A DNA stretch of 64,000 nucleotides from Sipunculus nudus (lineage: Eukaryota > Annelida > Sipuncula > Golfingiida > Sipunculidae), in assembly GCA_026874595.1 (NCBI GenBank), contig CM049309.1, positions 95,194,723 to 95,258,722 on the forward strand. Direction: 5' to 3'. How positions within the stretch are numbered: position 1 is the first letter of the stretch; each line of letters starts with the position of its first letter. Positions 1-12,102 of the stretch are shown here, one piece after another. A model generated the notes under the pieces. It saw only the letters and a program-made list of their open reading frames with translations. It did no database searches and was not told the origin of the DNA. Both the position numbers and the translations under genes were made by a program.

Positions 1-558
1 AACTAGGTCGAGCGCTTGCCAGATGTTGAAGTTAAACAGACAGAGAGACAGGAAGACAAGGGAACATGTGAAAACAGTCATTTGAAAGAGAAATTATCTC
101 AGAGGAAGAAACAATAGCACTTTTGTGTACTTATGTCGGACCAAAGAACAAGGATGCAAGCGAAATTGACAACAAAAGATGAGCAGACAGAAAAAAACTG
201 ACAGATTGACACAACCTGGATGCCAGTTAACCAGACCTCTCAATAGAGTATGCATAGACGAAAAAATGAGCTATGTAGATAGGACATTTGACAAAGTTAT
301 GATCAAAATACTATTTTTGGGTTTTTGGGTGACCTTGACATTTGACCTATCTCAATAAAAAAACAGACATGTAGGAGTTTTGTTTTTCTACCAAATATAT
401 ACATTTCAGAGAAGTGCTTCATAATTTTGGCCTGTAGATCGCAAACCTTGAAAACTCCTAATAGCTCATTTGACGAGAAACATAAGATAAGATATTTTTT
501 ATTGCCAATTCGAAATTCTGGTGTCAAGCAGCTGATATGTAACACAACTGAGAAAACA
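1..558. other. Non-coding left edge with interspersed repeat copy
   Basis: No gene is seen. About 140-360 holds a diverged copy of a local repeat found again near 1663-2080 and 2440-2640. Shared landmarks are an AAAGAACAAG-type segment, GAGCTA..TGTAG, and a GTTTTTGGGTGACCTTGAC block. The short open frames here are AT-rich and unlike any family I recognise. Confidence 0.5.
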
Positions 559-1455
559 ATATTAATAATAATAATAATAATAATTTGTAAAAAGCATATG
601 AATAACGACTAGAAAACATATTAATGCTGTACATATGCTTATTGAACAAACGCACTACACTGGGAATGAATGAGTCCCTGGAACGATTTGTTTTGCACAA
701 GCTGGACTTAATACGTCTTATAGATTTCACCCATCTGATTGCTCCATTCAAATGACTTCTAATCATGGTTTTAAACTTACCCAGTACCTTTAGACAACAC
801 ATACTTTCATAGTTTCTAATTCTACATCAATAATAGGTCCTGCAGTTTACCTAGTTCTTTCCAGTCTTTCTTTGTTAGTGACACTCAAATTATTGCAACA
901 GCAGATCATACTGAAGGTTACCACACTTTGTACGACAGATGTGTAAAACATAGTCAGTATTTTCTTATCAATATGAAAGCATTTCAATTTTTGGAGAAAT
1001 TACATGCTTTGACTCCCTTTTTTACATAAGGCGTCTGTTATCTGTGTAAAGCGTCCATTTAAGTTTATCGTCAAGAACAGTGCTAAAAGTACAGCATTAC
1101 CATCAATGAAAAAAGGGTAGTAGCATGTAGGTCTATTTCTGGGTTCAATTACAAGTTCCTTGGTCTTGTTAACATTTAGCAAAAGATGATGTTTATCACT
1201 ACATGTGTTAGCGTTTGCAATTTCTTGACGGTAGCGAGATTCATCAAGATCAAAGATTCTGCAGGGAATGGCAGTGTCATCCGGGTACTACATCCTGCCT
1301 GGGTAGAAACAAAGGAATTTGTGTACAGAAAAAATAGCGCAGGTGACAGAACACACCCCTGTGGTGCACCCGTACAGATACTACAACATGAAGAAACTTC
1401 ATTTTCTACTATTATACATTGCTTTTGGTTCATTAGAAAGTCCATCAAGTTGTAA
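559..1455 (-). mobile_element. Decayed LINE reverse-transcriptase fragment (CR1/L2/Rex-like)
   Basis: Read on the minus strand, pieces of a non-LTR retrotransposon reverse transcriptase lie in order but in shifting frames. First comes GAPQGCVLSPALF (about 1370-1340), then a catalytic box read as YPDDTAIP (about 1290), then LLNVNKTKELVIEPR (about 1180-1135). A LDDKLKW-like stretch follows (about 1060), and finally the C-terminal signature NRSRDSFIPSVVRLFN (about 690-640). The element ends in a TTA-type microsatellite (559-586 on the + strand is TAA repeats), typical of the 3' ends of CR1/L2-like LINEs. Several stops and frameshifts make it a dead 5'-truncated copy. The order of the motifs makes the RT call secure; the clade is inferred. 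Confidence 0.85.
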
Positions 1456-2681
1456 CAACTTAGAAACCTTGACGTGTGGTTGAATGGTGTTAAATTAAAA
1501 GAATTCTAGCATATGTATTCTGTTTATCCCAGTGTTCATATACCGAAAGTAGTAGTGTAAGTAGAGAGTCATCGACTCCACTTCCTGGCCTATAAGCACG
1601 GTACGCGATTTCGCGAGATTCGTATAAAGACGAGCAAAACTTACCCAATATTTTTGAATAACAGAATATCCCAAAAATGCGTAACTATGGTAACAGCAGA
1701 ATGAGGCAGCCACGCGTAACAAGAAATGCTATGGAATTGCGAGTGAAATGATCCAAGTATAGTGGCTACGAAACATTTTGAAGAAGATATGAAGAAAAAC
1801 CATTTTGGGTTTTTGATGACCTTGACCTTGACATTTGACCTATTTACACTTAGAGACATAAGACTTCAAAACTTTAGGCTTTCTATTATCAGTATACCAT
1901 TCAGAGGGATTGCTAAAAAAGCTGTCCTTTGGAATGCTATGTTTCAGACGAAAGAACAAGCAGGGAGGCGAATTTGACGACAACTGACAAAAAGACGGAC
2001 ATACTGACACATCTGAGATGACAATTGAGAGGACCATCTTATGGAGTTGGTATAGAGGAATGAAATGAGCTAAGTTTATGTAGCTAAGATTTATAGCTTT
2101 TGGGATATGGCTATAAAATGATATGTTGTAGTGTTTATAGTGCAGCGCTCCCTAGTGGCCATGTTCCAGAAACGGGAAAAAAACATATTCGAGATGTAAG
2201 TGTAGGACATAGGATATATCAGTTTTAAAAGGATTCCTGCAAACTTCTGGCCTCTAGGGCATCTTGCATAAAATCATGCAATATCTCGTTCGACTTGATT
2301 TTATGCCAGATATTGTAATACAAAATGAAATGCTACCTTATGCTTATGTCTAAAACATAAGGCCTCTCTAGCTTTAAAAATAACAATGTTAGAAATTATA
2401 GACCCAAAATTTAGACAATAAATAGACCAAATATTTTCAAATAGCATGACTTTACCGCAAAAATGCGTAACCATGGTTACAGCAGATTTGAGGCAGGTAC
2501 ACATAAAAAATGGGATGACGAATCAAATGAGCTACAGTTTATGCGGCTACAAGGATTCTGAACGAATATATGAAGAAAAGCGATTTTGTGGTTTTTGGAT
2601 GACCATGAACTTGACCTTTATCCTATATTGACCAAAAATAATTGGCTTACAGAACTTGTCAATCAATTGTGTAAGTTTGAA
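1456..2681. repeat. Two copies of a local interspersed repeat
   Basis: Copies at about 1663-2080 and 2440-2640 share AAAAATGCGTAAC, a GTTACAGCAG-type stretch, then AATGAGCTA and a GTTTTTGGATGACC-like block followed by CTTGACC repeats. A related partial copy lies at about 140-360. No coding potential is credible. The family was not identified; GACCTTGACCTTGAC-rich repeats are common in mollusc genomes (recalled, not checked). Confidence 0.5.
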
Positions 2682-3942
2682 AGCAGTGTGATAGTAGAAC
2701 ATGCAGCGTGGTAGTGGAACATGTAGCGTGATAGTGGAATATGCAGCGTAATAGTGGTACATGCAGTATGATACTGGAACATGCAGTGTTATAGTGGAAC
2801 ATGCAGTGTGTTACTGGAACATGCAGTGTGATAGTTGAACATGCAGTGTGGTAGTGGAACATGCAGTGTGGTAGTGGAACATGCGGTGTGGTAGTGGAAC
2901 ATGCGGTGTGGTAGTGGAACATGCAGTGTTATAGTGGAACATGCAGTGTGACAGTGGAACATGCAGTGTGGTAGTGGAACATGCGGTGTGGTAGTGGAAC
3001 ATGCAGTGTTATAGTGGAACATGCAGTGTTATAGTGGAACATGCAGTGTGATAGTTGAACATGCAGTGTGGTAGTGGAACATGCAGTGTGATAGTGGAAC
3101 ATGCGGTGTGGTAGTGGAACATGCAGTGTTATAGTGGAACATGCAGTGTTATAGTGGAACATGCAGTGTGATAGTTGAACATGCAGTGTTATAGTGGAAC
3201 ATGCAGTGTGGTAGTGGAACATGCGGTGTGGTAGTTGAACATGCAGTGTTATAGTGGAACATGCAGTGTTATAGTGGAACATGCAGTGTGATAGTTGAAC
3301 ATGCAGTGTGGTAGTGGAACATGCAGTGTGATAGTTGAACATGCAGTGTGGTAGTTGAACATTCAGTGTTATAGTGGAACATGCGGTGTGGTAGTGGAAC
3401 ATGCAGTGTTATAGTGGAACATGCAGTGTTATAGTGGAACATGCAGTGTGATAGTTGAACATGCAGTGTGGTAGTGGAACATGCAGTGTTATAGTGGAAC
3501 ATGCGGTGTGGTAGTGGAACAAGCAGTGTGATAGTTGAACATGCAGTGTTATAGTGGAACATGCAGTGTTATAGTGGAACATGCAGTGTGATAGTTGAAC
3601 ATGCAGTGTGGTAGTGGAACATGCAGTGTTATAGTGGAACATGCGGTGTGGTAGTGGAACATGCAGTGTTATAGTGGAACATGCAGTGTTATAGTGGAAC
3701 ATGCAGTGTGATAGTTGAACATGCAGTGTGGTAGTGGAACATGCGGTGTGGTAGTGGAACATGCGGTGTGGTAGTGGAACATGCAGTGTTATAGTGGAAC
3801 ATGCAATGTGATAGTTGAACATGCGGTGTGATAGTTGAACATGCGGTGTGATAGTTGAACATGCGGTGTGATAGTTGAACATGCGGTGTGATAGTTGAAC
3901 ATGCGGTGTGATAGTTGAACATGCGGTGTGATAGTGGAGCAT
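2682..3942. repeat. 20-bp minisatellite, about 63 copies
   Basis: The unit is AGTGGAACATGCAGTGTGAT with a few alternative bases (GTTAT, GTGGT, GTTGAAC, GCGGTG). From about 2701 to 3920 the 20-base register never shifts, so there are substitutions but no indels. Long minus-strand frames run through the array because three units are 60 bases and contain no stop. They encode only a 20-residue iteration of HYHTACSTTTLHVPLPHCMF type and are not a gene. Confidence 0.97.
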
Positions 3943-6900
3943 TGCATACAGCAGAACATGGCGACTTAAATAGGTCGGAAAGTTACAGCCTGAGATGGGA
4001 GCTCACATGGCAAAAATCTAACCATGCATTGATAATTATCGATTTTTAATATAAACGATATATGTTTAACGATGTTATTACATATAAGATATGCAGATAA
4101 TATTACATATGTAAAACCATCGTGTCAGGCTGTTACTGAACTATCCGAGAAATTGCCGAAACTGTATACATTTTCATCTGCACATATACTGATATATATC
4201 TTACTCAGAGGCATAGATATCTGATTTATTTAATAGATAGGTAAAATTATGAACCGTTGTTGTGGAATTCTGTTTGATATATGTTCTTGGAACGTACTAT
4301 ATTTGAATGACTATGATGGGATTATTTTGACGCGTTTTTTCACGTGTCACTTTGTTATTTAGGTATAAACCTGTACATGAGTTGCTTCTTTATTTCCATG
4401 GTAACACAGTCAACACACGTGATGCGTATATAAACAACCAAACATGCGGACGTGACTCCTCTAGAGGCGGGTTGCTGATAACAAAATGTCAAATTGAGGA
4501 TCATATGCTACTAAAACAGGTCCGCCTCCCCCGGCCGGGGCTAGCACCTGCATTGTTGTTTTCAATTGTTTATGTCTCAGCCCGTCCGTACTGGTACAGT
4601 CTGACAAGCAACTACAAGACGGCTGGATGTCCCGAATCAAGGGCAGGACCGAAACTTCCTTAAAATTTCCCGTTTTATTTGCAGCAAACGGAATAACCTA
4701 CGATGTTCCTGAGTTAATGTTTCTGTCATAAAGAAAATGAAAGTATTGTACCAATACCAGGGTATTTGGGATTACCAGTCGGAGATTACACAAGGAGCGA
4801 GCTATGGTGATAAATTGCTAGCATCTCATCAATATCATATTACAACAGCCGGGGTAACAGCATGTACATCCATTAATTTACATTTTGGTCTTATACGGCA
4901 CGGTTTACTGTCAATCTCCTTTTTCACACTCATTGTATAATCACCTTAGCACGGTCTTCCATTTACGACATTTTAACGACATTCATTGTTACTGCCGCTC
5001 GTTGTCGTAATCGCTAAGATAAGACGCCTCCGTGATGACCCGTCGTATTATTTATTACCAAACCTTGATATTATAAATATTGAGAAGCCTTTTTTGCAAG
5101 TGACACGGGTCCAGACGAAGCATTTTCACAGAACTATGGACTGGCTTTTCATGAACACCGAGCCCTGGTGTTTGAATTGAGATGAAAAGATATTGGAAAT
5201 AGGTTATCAGAAATAGCCAAACACTGAATCAATGTACCTGGCGAAACATTGCTAGGAGACACGCATTCCTTACAGTTGGGTGTTGTAATAGAGACACCTA
5301 AATATATGTATACTCCCTTCTTGGAACGCGTGCCTTGAAGAGTCTGAGCAAAGTTTTTTTTCTTTGTGTGTGTGTTTCTCTCTCTCTCTCCCTGTCTCTC
5401 ACACACAAACACGCACACACATAGAATGGACTTATGTTGAAATAAAGTGGATATAAAGAGCGTAAATTATTGTATTTAAATTGTACATACTATATTATAA
5501 CAAGCGTTAAGTCATTATTTAGTCGTTATGTTTATGCGTGGGTGCATGTGTGTGTGTGGGGTGGTGGATGAGAAAGTTCTAGTTCTTCTTTTTACGACGT
5601 CATCATCCCTGGTCACGCTCTTGCTGGTGAGGACAAAAATCAAAACGTTGACAGGAGAGACATCCCGTAGCGCAGCACAGGAGCAGACCGTCCGTAATTA
5701 ATGGCTGCTACAGATTTCTATTTGAAAAGATCGCTGGATTGATGAGCAATTTGGGGTCAGGGGCTGAGCTCTTTTAAGAGCAGACAGTTGCCTGGCTGCT
5801 GACTCGTGGCCATCCATAAAGGTGCTTGTTTCTGTTTGGTGTTTGGGGCAGGAGGCAACCATCGCTTAGCAGCACCTTAAGATAAGAGGCATCAGCCGAG
5901 AGGCTTGGGATGACGGGGTTGGCGTGTTCTTAATCAGAGGTATTCTCATGTAGCGGATAGCCAGGTTATCCCTCTTATCTGGTTGCCAGCGTTGCATGCC
6001 CGCCTAACGCACGAGCGAGGACACAGCCATCTTACATGGCATCCTATCAACAGTTCTGAGTCCTCGTTCCTCTTGGTACAAATCGTCTCCTGCGATGGCT
6101 GCCTCTCCGGCCCGTGTGATGTTTCAGCTTTAGAAGGCTCCCTGTTCGGCTTTTATCGTAACAGTCTGATAAAGGAATGTCTGGCTACACTTTTTATGAA
6201 CACAATACGCCTTACTGGACCTGAGTCAGTTACTTATGGTATCTCTGACGTGCGCCTGTTTTGTAGCATTAACGTAACTCTCAGTATATCTAGTACAGGT
6301 GAACAGCTTGTTAGTAGTTCGCGCAGGGTCTAAGATAGTAACTTGGAAAGACTCATCTGTTACCTGTCCGAGTAACCCTTCAGCACTTTTTTATTTCAAC
6401 CTTCAGGAGATGGTGAGATTTCCCTCCAGTCTACATTATACAAAAAGCAAATAGTTTACCCGTTTTCTAATCACACCTCAAGCACTGATCCCCCAATATA
6501 ATATCCAGGAATGTAATGAGACGGAACGCTTTAGCCTCTCACGGCTCATAATGTTGACCACCACAAGTTCCTTATATAAAGTACCAATGAATTCATCATT
6601 TTCCAACTGGAGTGACTTTATGGACGGCTCCAATTTGAACACTGGTTCATTGCATGGTTATGTGAATCGATCTATCCTCATTCAACATGTATTCAGTTGC
6701 GCCACTTCAGTAAATAATGCTTTGAGAAGACAATGTGCCAAGGATTAATTGTAACCGCCTCCTTTTATCAGGGTAAAGTGTTTGATGCCACGTAAGATGT
6801 TTAGGTATTTTATTGTAAATGAAGATTGTTGTCCGAAGATTTCCTTGGTCAAATTAAAGAACTGAAAAGTCAGGTCGCCAAATATTGTGACAAATACAGG

Positions 6901-7304
6901 TAATCTGTTATCGAGAGCATCTTGTAAAACTCGGTGACGTCACAGCTCGACCACTGTACCAATTAAGGTGTCCGTAGGATGAACCCGTGCATCAGTCTAT
7001 GAGTGCACGAGGGAACAATCCTGAGAGGTTTTATCTCTGCTTGTATTGCCCACCTGATATGATACACTTCCAATATTTAAATATATAATTGTAAATATCA
7101 CCTCTGCTCGCAGCATCTTATCAATGCCCTAGATACCTTACATATTTATACATATATATATATATATAACAGCAAGTGCACACCTGCATCAAAATCATTA
7201 AAACTAGCCACGTTATGAAACATCCATATATTTACCATGCAGGTATGCATGGATTATATCAATAAAGTCTTTCATTTTTGACCATCCACGATCCCAGATG
7301 TTAC
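3943..7304. other. Intergenic, no supported gene
   Basis: Nothing recognisable as a gene or mobile element was found. A composite simple repeat (GT, CT and CA runs) lies at about 5363-5421, with a short GT run near 5545-5560 and a short AT run near 7147-7167. The longest open frames (about 4352-4663 and 5983-6333) show no domain, no clear splice context and no low-complexity explanation. I treat them as chance. Confidence 0.5.
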
Positions 7305-7625
7305 TACTGGCTCCTTGATCTAGAGGTAGAGCACATGGCTCAAAACTCGGAGGTCGTGAGTTCAAATCTCAGCTGAGAAACGGTGAGATTTTTCATTGTC
7401 GGCCCGCACCCCGGGTGAGCGCTCTTCAGGCTTATTATGGGTGATTGTACCCACAATCGTTTCACTCAGAAACGAGTACGCTTTTCGGGGGTTCATCGGT
7501 GTGATGCATCCAGGACCCGCAGGTGCGGTTCACATGCACGTGTTTCCGCCCCGTCACAAAGTCCGAAAGCGGAATCGGATTCTACAGATGTACAAAGCAC
7601 CAAGTTAATCCAGCATTCCAAAATG
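7305..7625 (+). mobile_element. tRNA-derived SINE (head and part of body)
   Basis: An RNA polymerase III type promoter is visible. An A-box-like TGATCTAGAGGTAGAGCA lies at about 7316-7333, and a B-box-like GAGTTCAAATCTC at about 7359-7371, with the usual spacing. The T-arm pairs at four of five positions, but the D-arm and acceptor stem do not fold. It is therefore a tRNA-like SINE head rather than a working tRNA gene. The downstream GC-richer stretch to about 7625 is probably the SINE body; its exact end is uncertain. Confidence 0.6.
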
Positions 7626-8989
7626 GAGCGGTAACTCCATCAACAAATTTAACAAAAAGAACTGTCACGGAAAATAATAAATTTAGTACCGGACCATTTC
7701 AATATTCTTGAGCTTGGACTGTCTTTTGAAGAAGATTATCTGATTTTCCCCTTCCTCCGGTCTCTGCATATATCAGTATTAATTTCCAGTTTGCAGATAA
7801 ATACCTGTTTTGATGTTCGTAACCTTGGTTTATATGAACCATCTCATAAATAAGATATTTGGATGAGCTCTGGTCTGGAGACATGAACGTTGGACGCCAT
7901 GTCCATGTATTATATAGGTAAAAGGCCTTAAAGTCCAATTGATCTATTTCTGTGGCAAATGCTTTGGTATAAAACACTTTTATAATGTTTATATAGTAAC
8001 AGAAAAAGTAACATTTAAATAAGAAAACCATAATCACTTTATCTTATGCTGGATTTTTTCTATTCTGGAACATTCCTCTCGGGTTAAATGATGTACAGAA
8101 AGGAACAGATAGACCACATATCAAGAGAGATAAATAAGAACTGAGAACTAAGATAACGGGTAAATGTTTTGCTCCGCATACTGTTGGGTCAGACCTATAC
8201 TAAAAATATGATTAAGGACAAACTTGCGGGGACATATATACACAGATAATTATAAAAGACAAGAAATGAGTGTACATATACCCGGGCTAGCCTGCATGGT
8301 TACCTTATTTACTTATTTATTAAGACATTTTTATACAGTCATGTAAAATACAATAAAAATGACACTATATATAAGTTTAAGACATTTCCCAAGTCATGAT
8401 ATTCCTTGCTAATAAAGCGTAAGACATGTCTGAGACATACCATTTTTAAGCCAAGGAAAGCTTCGATAATTTGAGATTTCTTTTCGTTCTCACCAGGTAA
8501 AGACTTACTTGAAGTAATTACAGAGTGTCATATGATTTTGAAATACCAGCTGTTTCTGATATACATTTGATGCTGTTTATTTTTACGTCCTTATGGCATC
8601 CACATGAATGTCGGAGATGGCTTTTTTATATTTTGGATTTTCTTTGACTTCCGCTTTTATTTTAACATAACAAAGTCTGCATATATAAATAACGATATAA
8701 TATTAACATTGTTTTGTAATTACATCATCAGTTAAACACCAATGGCATTGCTCCCTAGCCGAGGATCATGACTGGTTCCAGACAAAGCTGCGTAACATGC
8801 CTCACTGTGGTCTAGACCATCACGATCATTAACCAGACGGAGAGGAAGGTTATAGCGATATTTGTGTAAACGGCTATTACATAGAAAAACTAACATTTTG
8901 TTATTTAATCTCGAACCATCATTTCAAATCTATGTATGAATTTGCAAAAAATACTAAAAGCGACGACAGAAGTGTAATGAAAGAGTCCA

Positions 8990-8992
<3 letters not shown>
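7626..8992. other. Intergenic, no supported feature
   Basis: AT-rich sequence with no recognisable exon, repeat unit or transposon signature. The 112-codon minus-strand frame near 7699-8037 is tyrosine/phenylalanine-rich and matches nothing I know. Confidence 0.45.

Positions 8993-9021
<29 letters not shown>
8993..9021. repeat. AT dinucleotide microsatellite
   Basis: About 14 consecutive AT units followed by ACACATC. Confidence 0.95.
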
Positions 9022-9026
<5 letters not shown>

Positions 9027-9065
9027 CAGTCTATGATCCCTTGATACCCAAATATGGGTGCTTAA

Positions 9066-9355
9066 ACAACTTTACCATCAGAATGTGCCTTTTATACAAC
9101 AACGTTACAATTAGAATTTACCTGATATACAACAACGTTACCATTAGAATGTTCATGGTATACAACAACGAACAACGTTACATTAAGAATGTACCTGTTA
9201 TACAACAACGTTATACCATAAGAATATATATACCTGTTTTACAACAAAGTTACCTTAAGAATGTACCTGTTAAACAACACCGTTACCATCAGAATGCACC
9301 TGTTATACAACAACGTTACCATTAGATTGAACCTGTTATCTTGTTATACAACACC
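9066..9355. repeat. Degenerate ~33-bp tandem repeat, about 9 copies
   Basis: Repeated pattern CAACGTTACCATTAGAATGT followed by an ACCTGTTATACAA-like block, with length variation between copies. The open frame across it reads as a repeated ...YNNVTIR... peptide and is not a gene. Confidence 0.85.
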
Positions 9356-10978
9356 GTTAGGGATATTATAGTGAACTGCGTGAGACAAACGTTTCCTTAA
9401 TGTAATGAGCAGCATACAGTTAACTGCAAGTATTAAGAGAGCTAAACCGTTTCGGCATGCATGGCAATGATCTGAATATATAGCTTAATCATTTATACCG
9501 CATAAAAATTCAACTCCTATAAAGTGTTCATAGAATTAGAATTAGTCCTACACATACGTATCAAACGGCGATTGTAATTTTGACAAACATTTCTTAAGGA
9601 CACATTTTGAAAGGTGTAAATATGTATATTATACATTCGAGGTATATGTAAGTATTTTTTTTCCAACAAAGACCTAAAATACTTAGCTGTTCAACAGGTA
9701 GATCCAAGTAGTCCCAAATAAGAAGTACATTTGAAGGAAACAACAATGAATAAGAATCCAACCGTTTATAAATACCCTATGGGATCTCTCAACTTCATAG
9801 TACTATGATTACTATATTTATTTTAAAATAAGGACGTTATATTCATATGAATCATTTCAAAGTTATGTAGTCATGGGATCAATAGAGTCAGTACCAATGC
9901 TTTTCTTCCAAATTATCATGTTGTACCGTGGATGGCATGGTCTGTGGGGTTCACTGCGTTTGTTCTAAGTATTCATTGAGGCACGGAAGGAAACAAACGC
10001 AGCTCTGTATCCTTTATAATTAAACGCGGGCGCTGTCTGCATGACCGCACCAGCTGACGACATTGGATTTGGGTACGGTACACATTCATATACATGACTG
10101 GCCTCGGGCCAAGTCAGTGCATGCGATGATGAAGTGATGGTGGTTATTGAACTGCACCGACATGGGAATGCATAATTTAGTTGTCTATGATTATTGGCCT
10201 CCGGTCTGACCCAGGGTTGTTTGATAATTCATTCATGACCATTGGCCGGTGGTCAAGGTGTGATGAAAACTGAACGTGCACGTAGGTGGAGCAATCAATA
10301 TAATCTCGTGAGCTTTTGGTAAATATATTTTATCTTTCATAATTTCCCTCAACCGTTATAAACAAAGTGGTACCATTGTGCAATGTCAGTTGGGTCACGT
10401 GTATACATTTTACATTATAAAATCTTAGTTCACTAGAATGCTCAAGCGTTTTCTGTTTCATGAAGTTTCAGTTACCACAGAGAATATTAAGATGGACAAT
10501 ACAACATCCAGCAGAAAATGATATACTATCATCAGCATGTATTGCGGTCACAGTACAAATGTATATTAAAAGCGTGCGATATTATCCTCTCAAAGTTGGC
10601 CCTAATATGTGATAGTGCTGAGAAAATAAGAGAGAGCACGATAGAGCCCAAAATACCTCCACCAATTCAAGATAATATAAGATCATATGTATCTTTATTA
10701 CAGACCTCCTTTCCTTGGACCCGAATGATTTTATTTATTTATTTCCAGTGATAGAAAATATGCAGAGAAATATATGCTTGATTCTCATATGAATAGATAG
10801 ACCATGAAGTATTTCCAGTAATAAATAAACAAACACGGGCAAATGTTATGGAGCCAGTGCCTTCCTTGCGGAGGTTTATTTGATTTTTCATGATCCGTTT
10901 TTCATGTATTCGGGTTCCTCCGCTTACCCTTCATTTTGCGTTCTTTCGTTTGCCATTATTTATTTTACAGCATTGTAA
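9356..10978. other. Intergenic, no supported feature
   Basis: No gene, tandem repeat or inverted repeat was recognised. Confidence 0.45.
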
Positions 10979-12102
10979 ACTCAACCACAGGCGCTTGAAT
11001 CGCTATTTGTGTTGATCTTGGTTTAAATAGTGTTCAATTTACCTAAACAACAATCCCCTACCGTTTAATGAGCTTTAAACCATGTTATATCGTTTGCCGG
11101 TACTTGTTTATATAATAGATACATAAGGCCGGCATCCTAGTCTGCGGACGGGTAGGCGATAATACAAGAAATCAATTGAAATTTCCAAATATTTCAAAGA
11201 TTTTCGAGGGAAGAAACTTACAGTGGTTAAATTGCCAGTTCTTCTTTCTATAAAAGCATCAACAATTCCAATACACACAGTGTACCATGTGTAATGAGCT
11301 CTTATTTGTAACTAGTCTGCATCCATTAAGCAGCTGTTACCCCAAACAAGGAAATCCCCATGTATCTTGGGCCGTGTCCGCACTAGCAAATAATCCGGAT
11401 CGTGAATCGGTTTACTCTGTCCGCACTAGGCCACTAATCCGCATCAGTTCGGTTTTCTGTAGTCCGCTTGAAAGGCGGTCTACAGTAGTCTGGTTTACTT
11501 TAGTCCGGTTTACAGTAAACCGGTTTCTAGTGCGTACAGGCAAACCCGCTTCTAGCCCGAATGAGTCCAGTTTCAGCGAACAGCCTTGATCGCTAGCCGT
11601 GATGTTGCCCCAGCATGCGTTGCGCAAGGGAGCGCTCATTTGTAGGCCTGAATCGGATTACGAACCAAGTGCGGACAGCAAACTCAAAGTGTGTTTCATA
11701 AACCGGTTTAGGCTTTTGTAAAGCAAACTACAGTGCGGACGCAAAGCGGACCACTTCGAGACTAACGTAAACCGGTTTAGTATAATCCGGTTTAGTTGCG
11801 AACTAAGTGCGGATACGGCCTTGGTCAGCAGTAAGGATTCCCCCTGGAACCTAACACCTGATTGGTTGATAATGATGGAAATAGTAATCTGGGATTAATC
11901 TGTCTGTTCGTCGCTTAATGGATACAGACTCGTCCGCAGACTTAGATGCCGGCCTTGTGTATCTATTATATAAACAAGTGCCGGCAAACGATATAACATG
12001 GTTTAAAGCTCATTAAACGGTAGGGGATTGTCGTTTTGGTAAATTGAACACTATTTAAACCAAGATCAACACAAATAGCGATTCAAGCGCCTGTGACTCA
12101 AC
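10979..12102. mobile_element. Non-autonomous inverted-repeat DNA transposon with 7-bp target duplication
   Basis: The element body is 10986-12095. The left end CACAGGCGCTTGAATCG is mirrored at the right end as CGATTCAAGCGCCTGTG, and the inverted match continues for about 165 bases (left to about 11150, right from about 11930). Further inside, GTCTGCATCCATTAAGC at about 11319 matches the right arm inverted, so the left arm carries about 165 extra bases or the right arm has lost them. Both sides are flanked by ACTCAAC (10979-10985 and 12096-12102), a 7-bp target-site duplication. No transposase is encoded. The superfamily is unclear: 7 bp is unusual (hAT normally 8; P and Dada elements can give 7). 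Confidence 0.9.
11367..11823. mobile_element. Nested 451-bp inverted-repeat element (PIF/Harbinger-like MITE)
   Basis: It lies inside the larger inverted-repeat element. The body 11370-11820 begins GGCCGTGTCCGCACTA and ends with the imperfect complement AGTGCGGATACGGCC. TTG flanks both ends (11367-11369 and 11821-11823), consistent with a 3-bp target duplication as in PIF/Harbinger elements. The interior is rich in CCGGTTTA/TAAACCGG palindromes. Frames on both strands across it are by-products of that symmetry. Confidence 0.75.

Noticed and set aside
2659-3942. Long minus-strand open frames (up to 177 codons) of MFHYHTACSTITLHVPL type
   Set aside because: They are the translation of a 20-bp minisatellite in all three frames; no unique sequence, no splice context and no known domain.
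5983-6333. 116-codon frame with several cysteines (CDGCLSGPC)
   Set aside because: Cysteine spacing does not fit Ly6, EGF or zinc-finger patterns, and no splice or promoter evidence is visible.
7311-7381. Functional tRNA gene
   Set aside because: Promoter boxes are present but the D-arm and acceptor stem do not pair.
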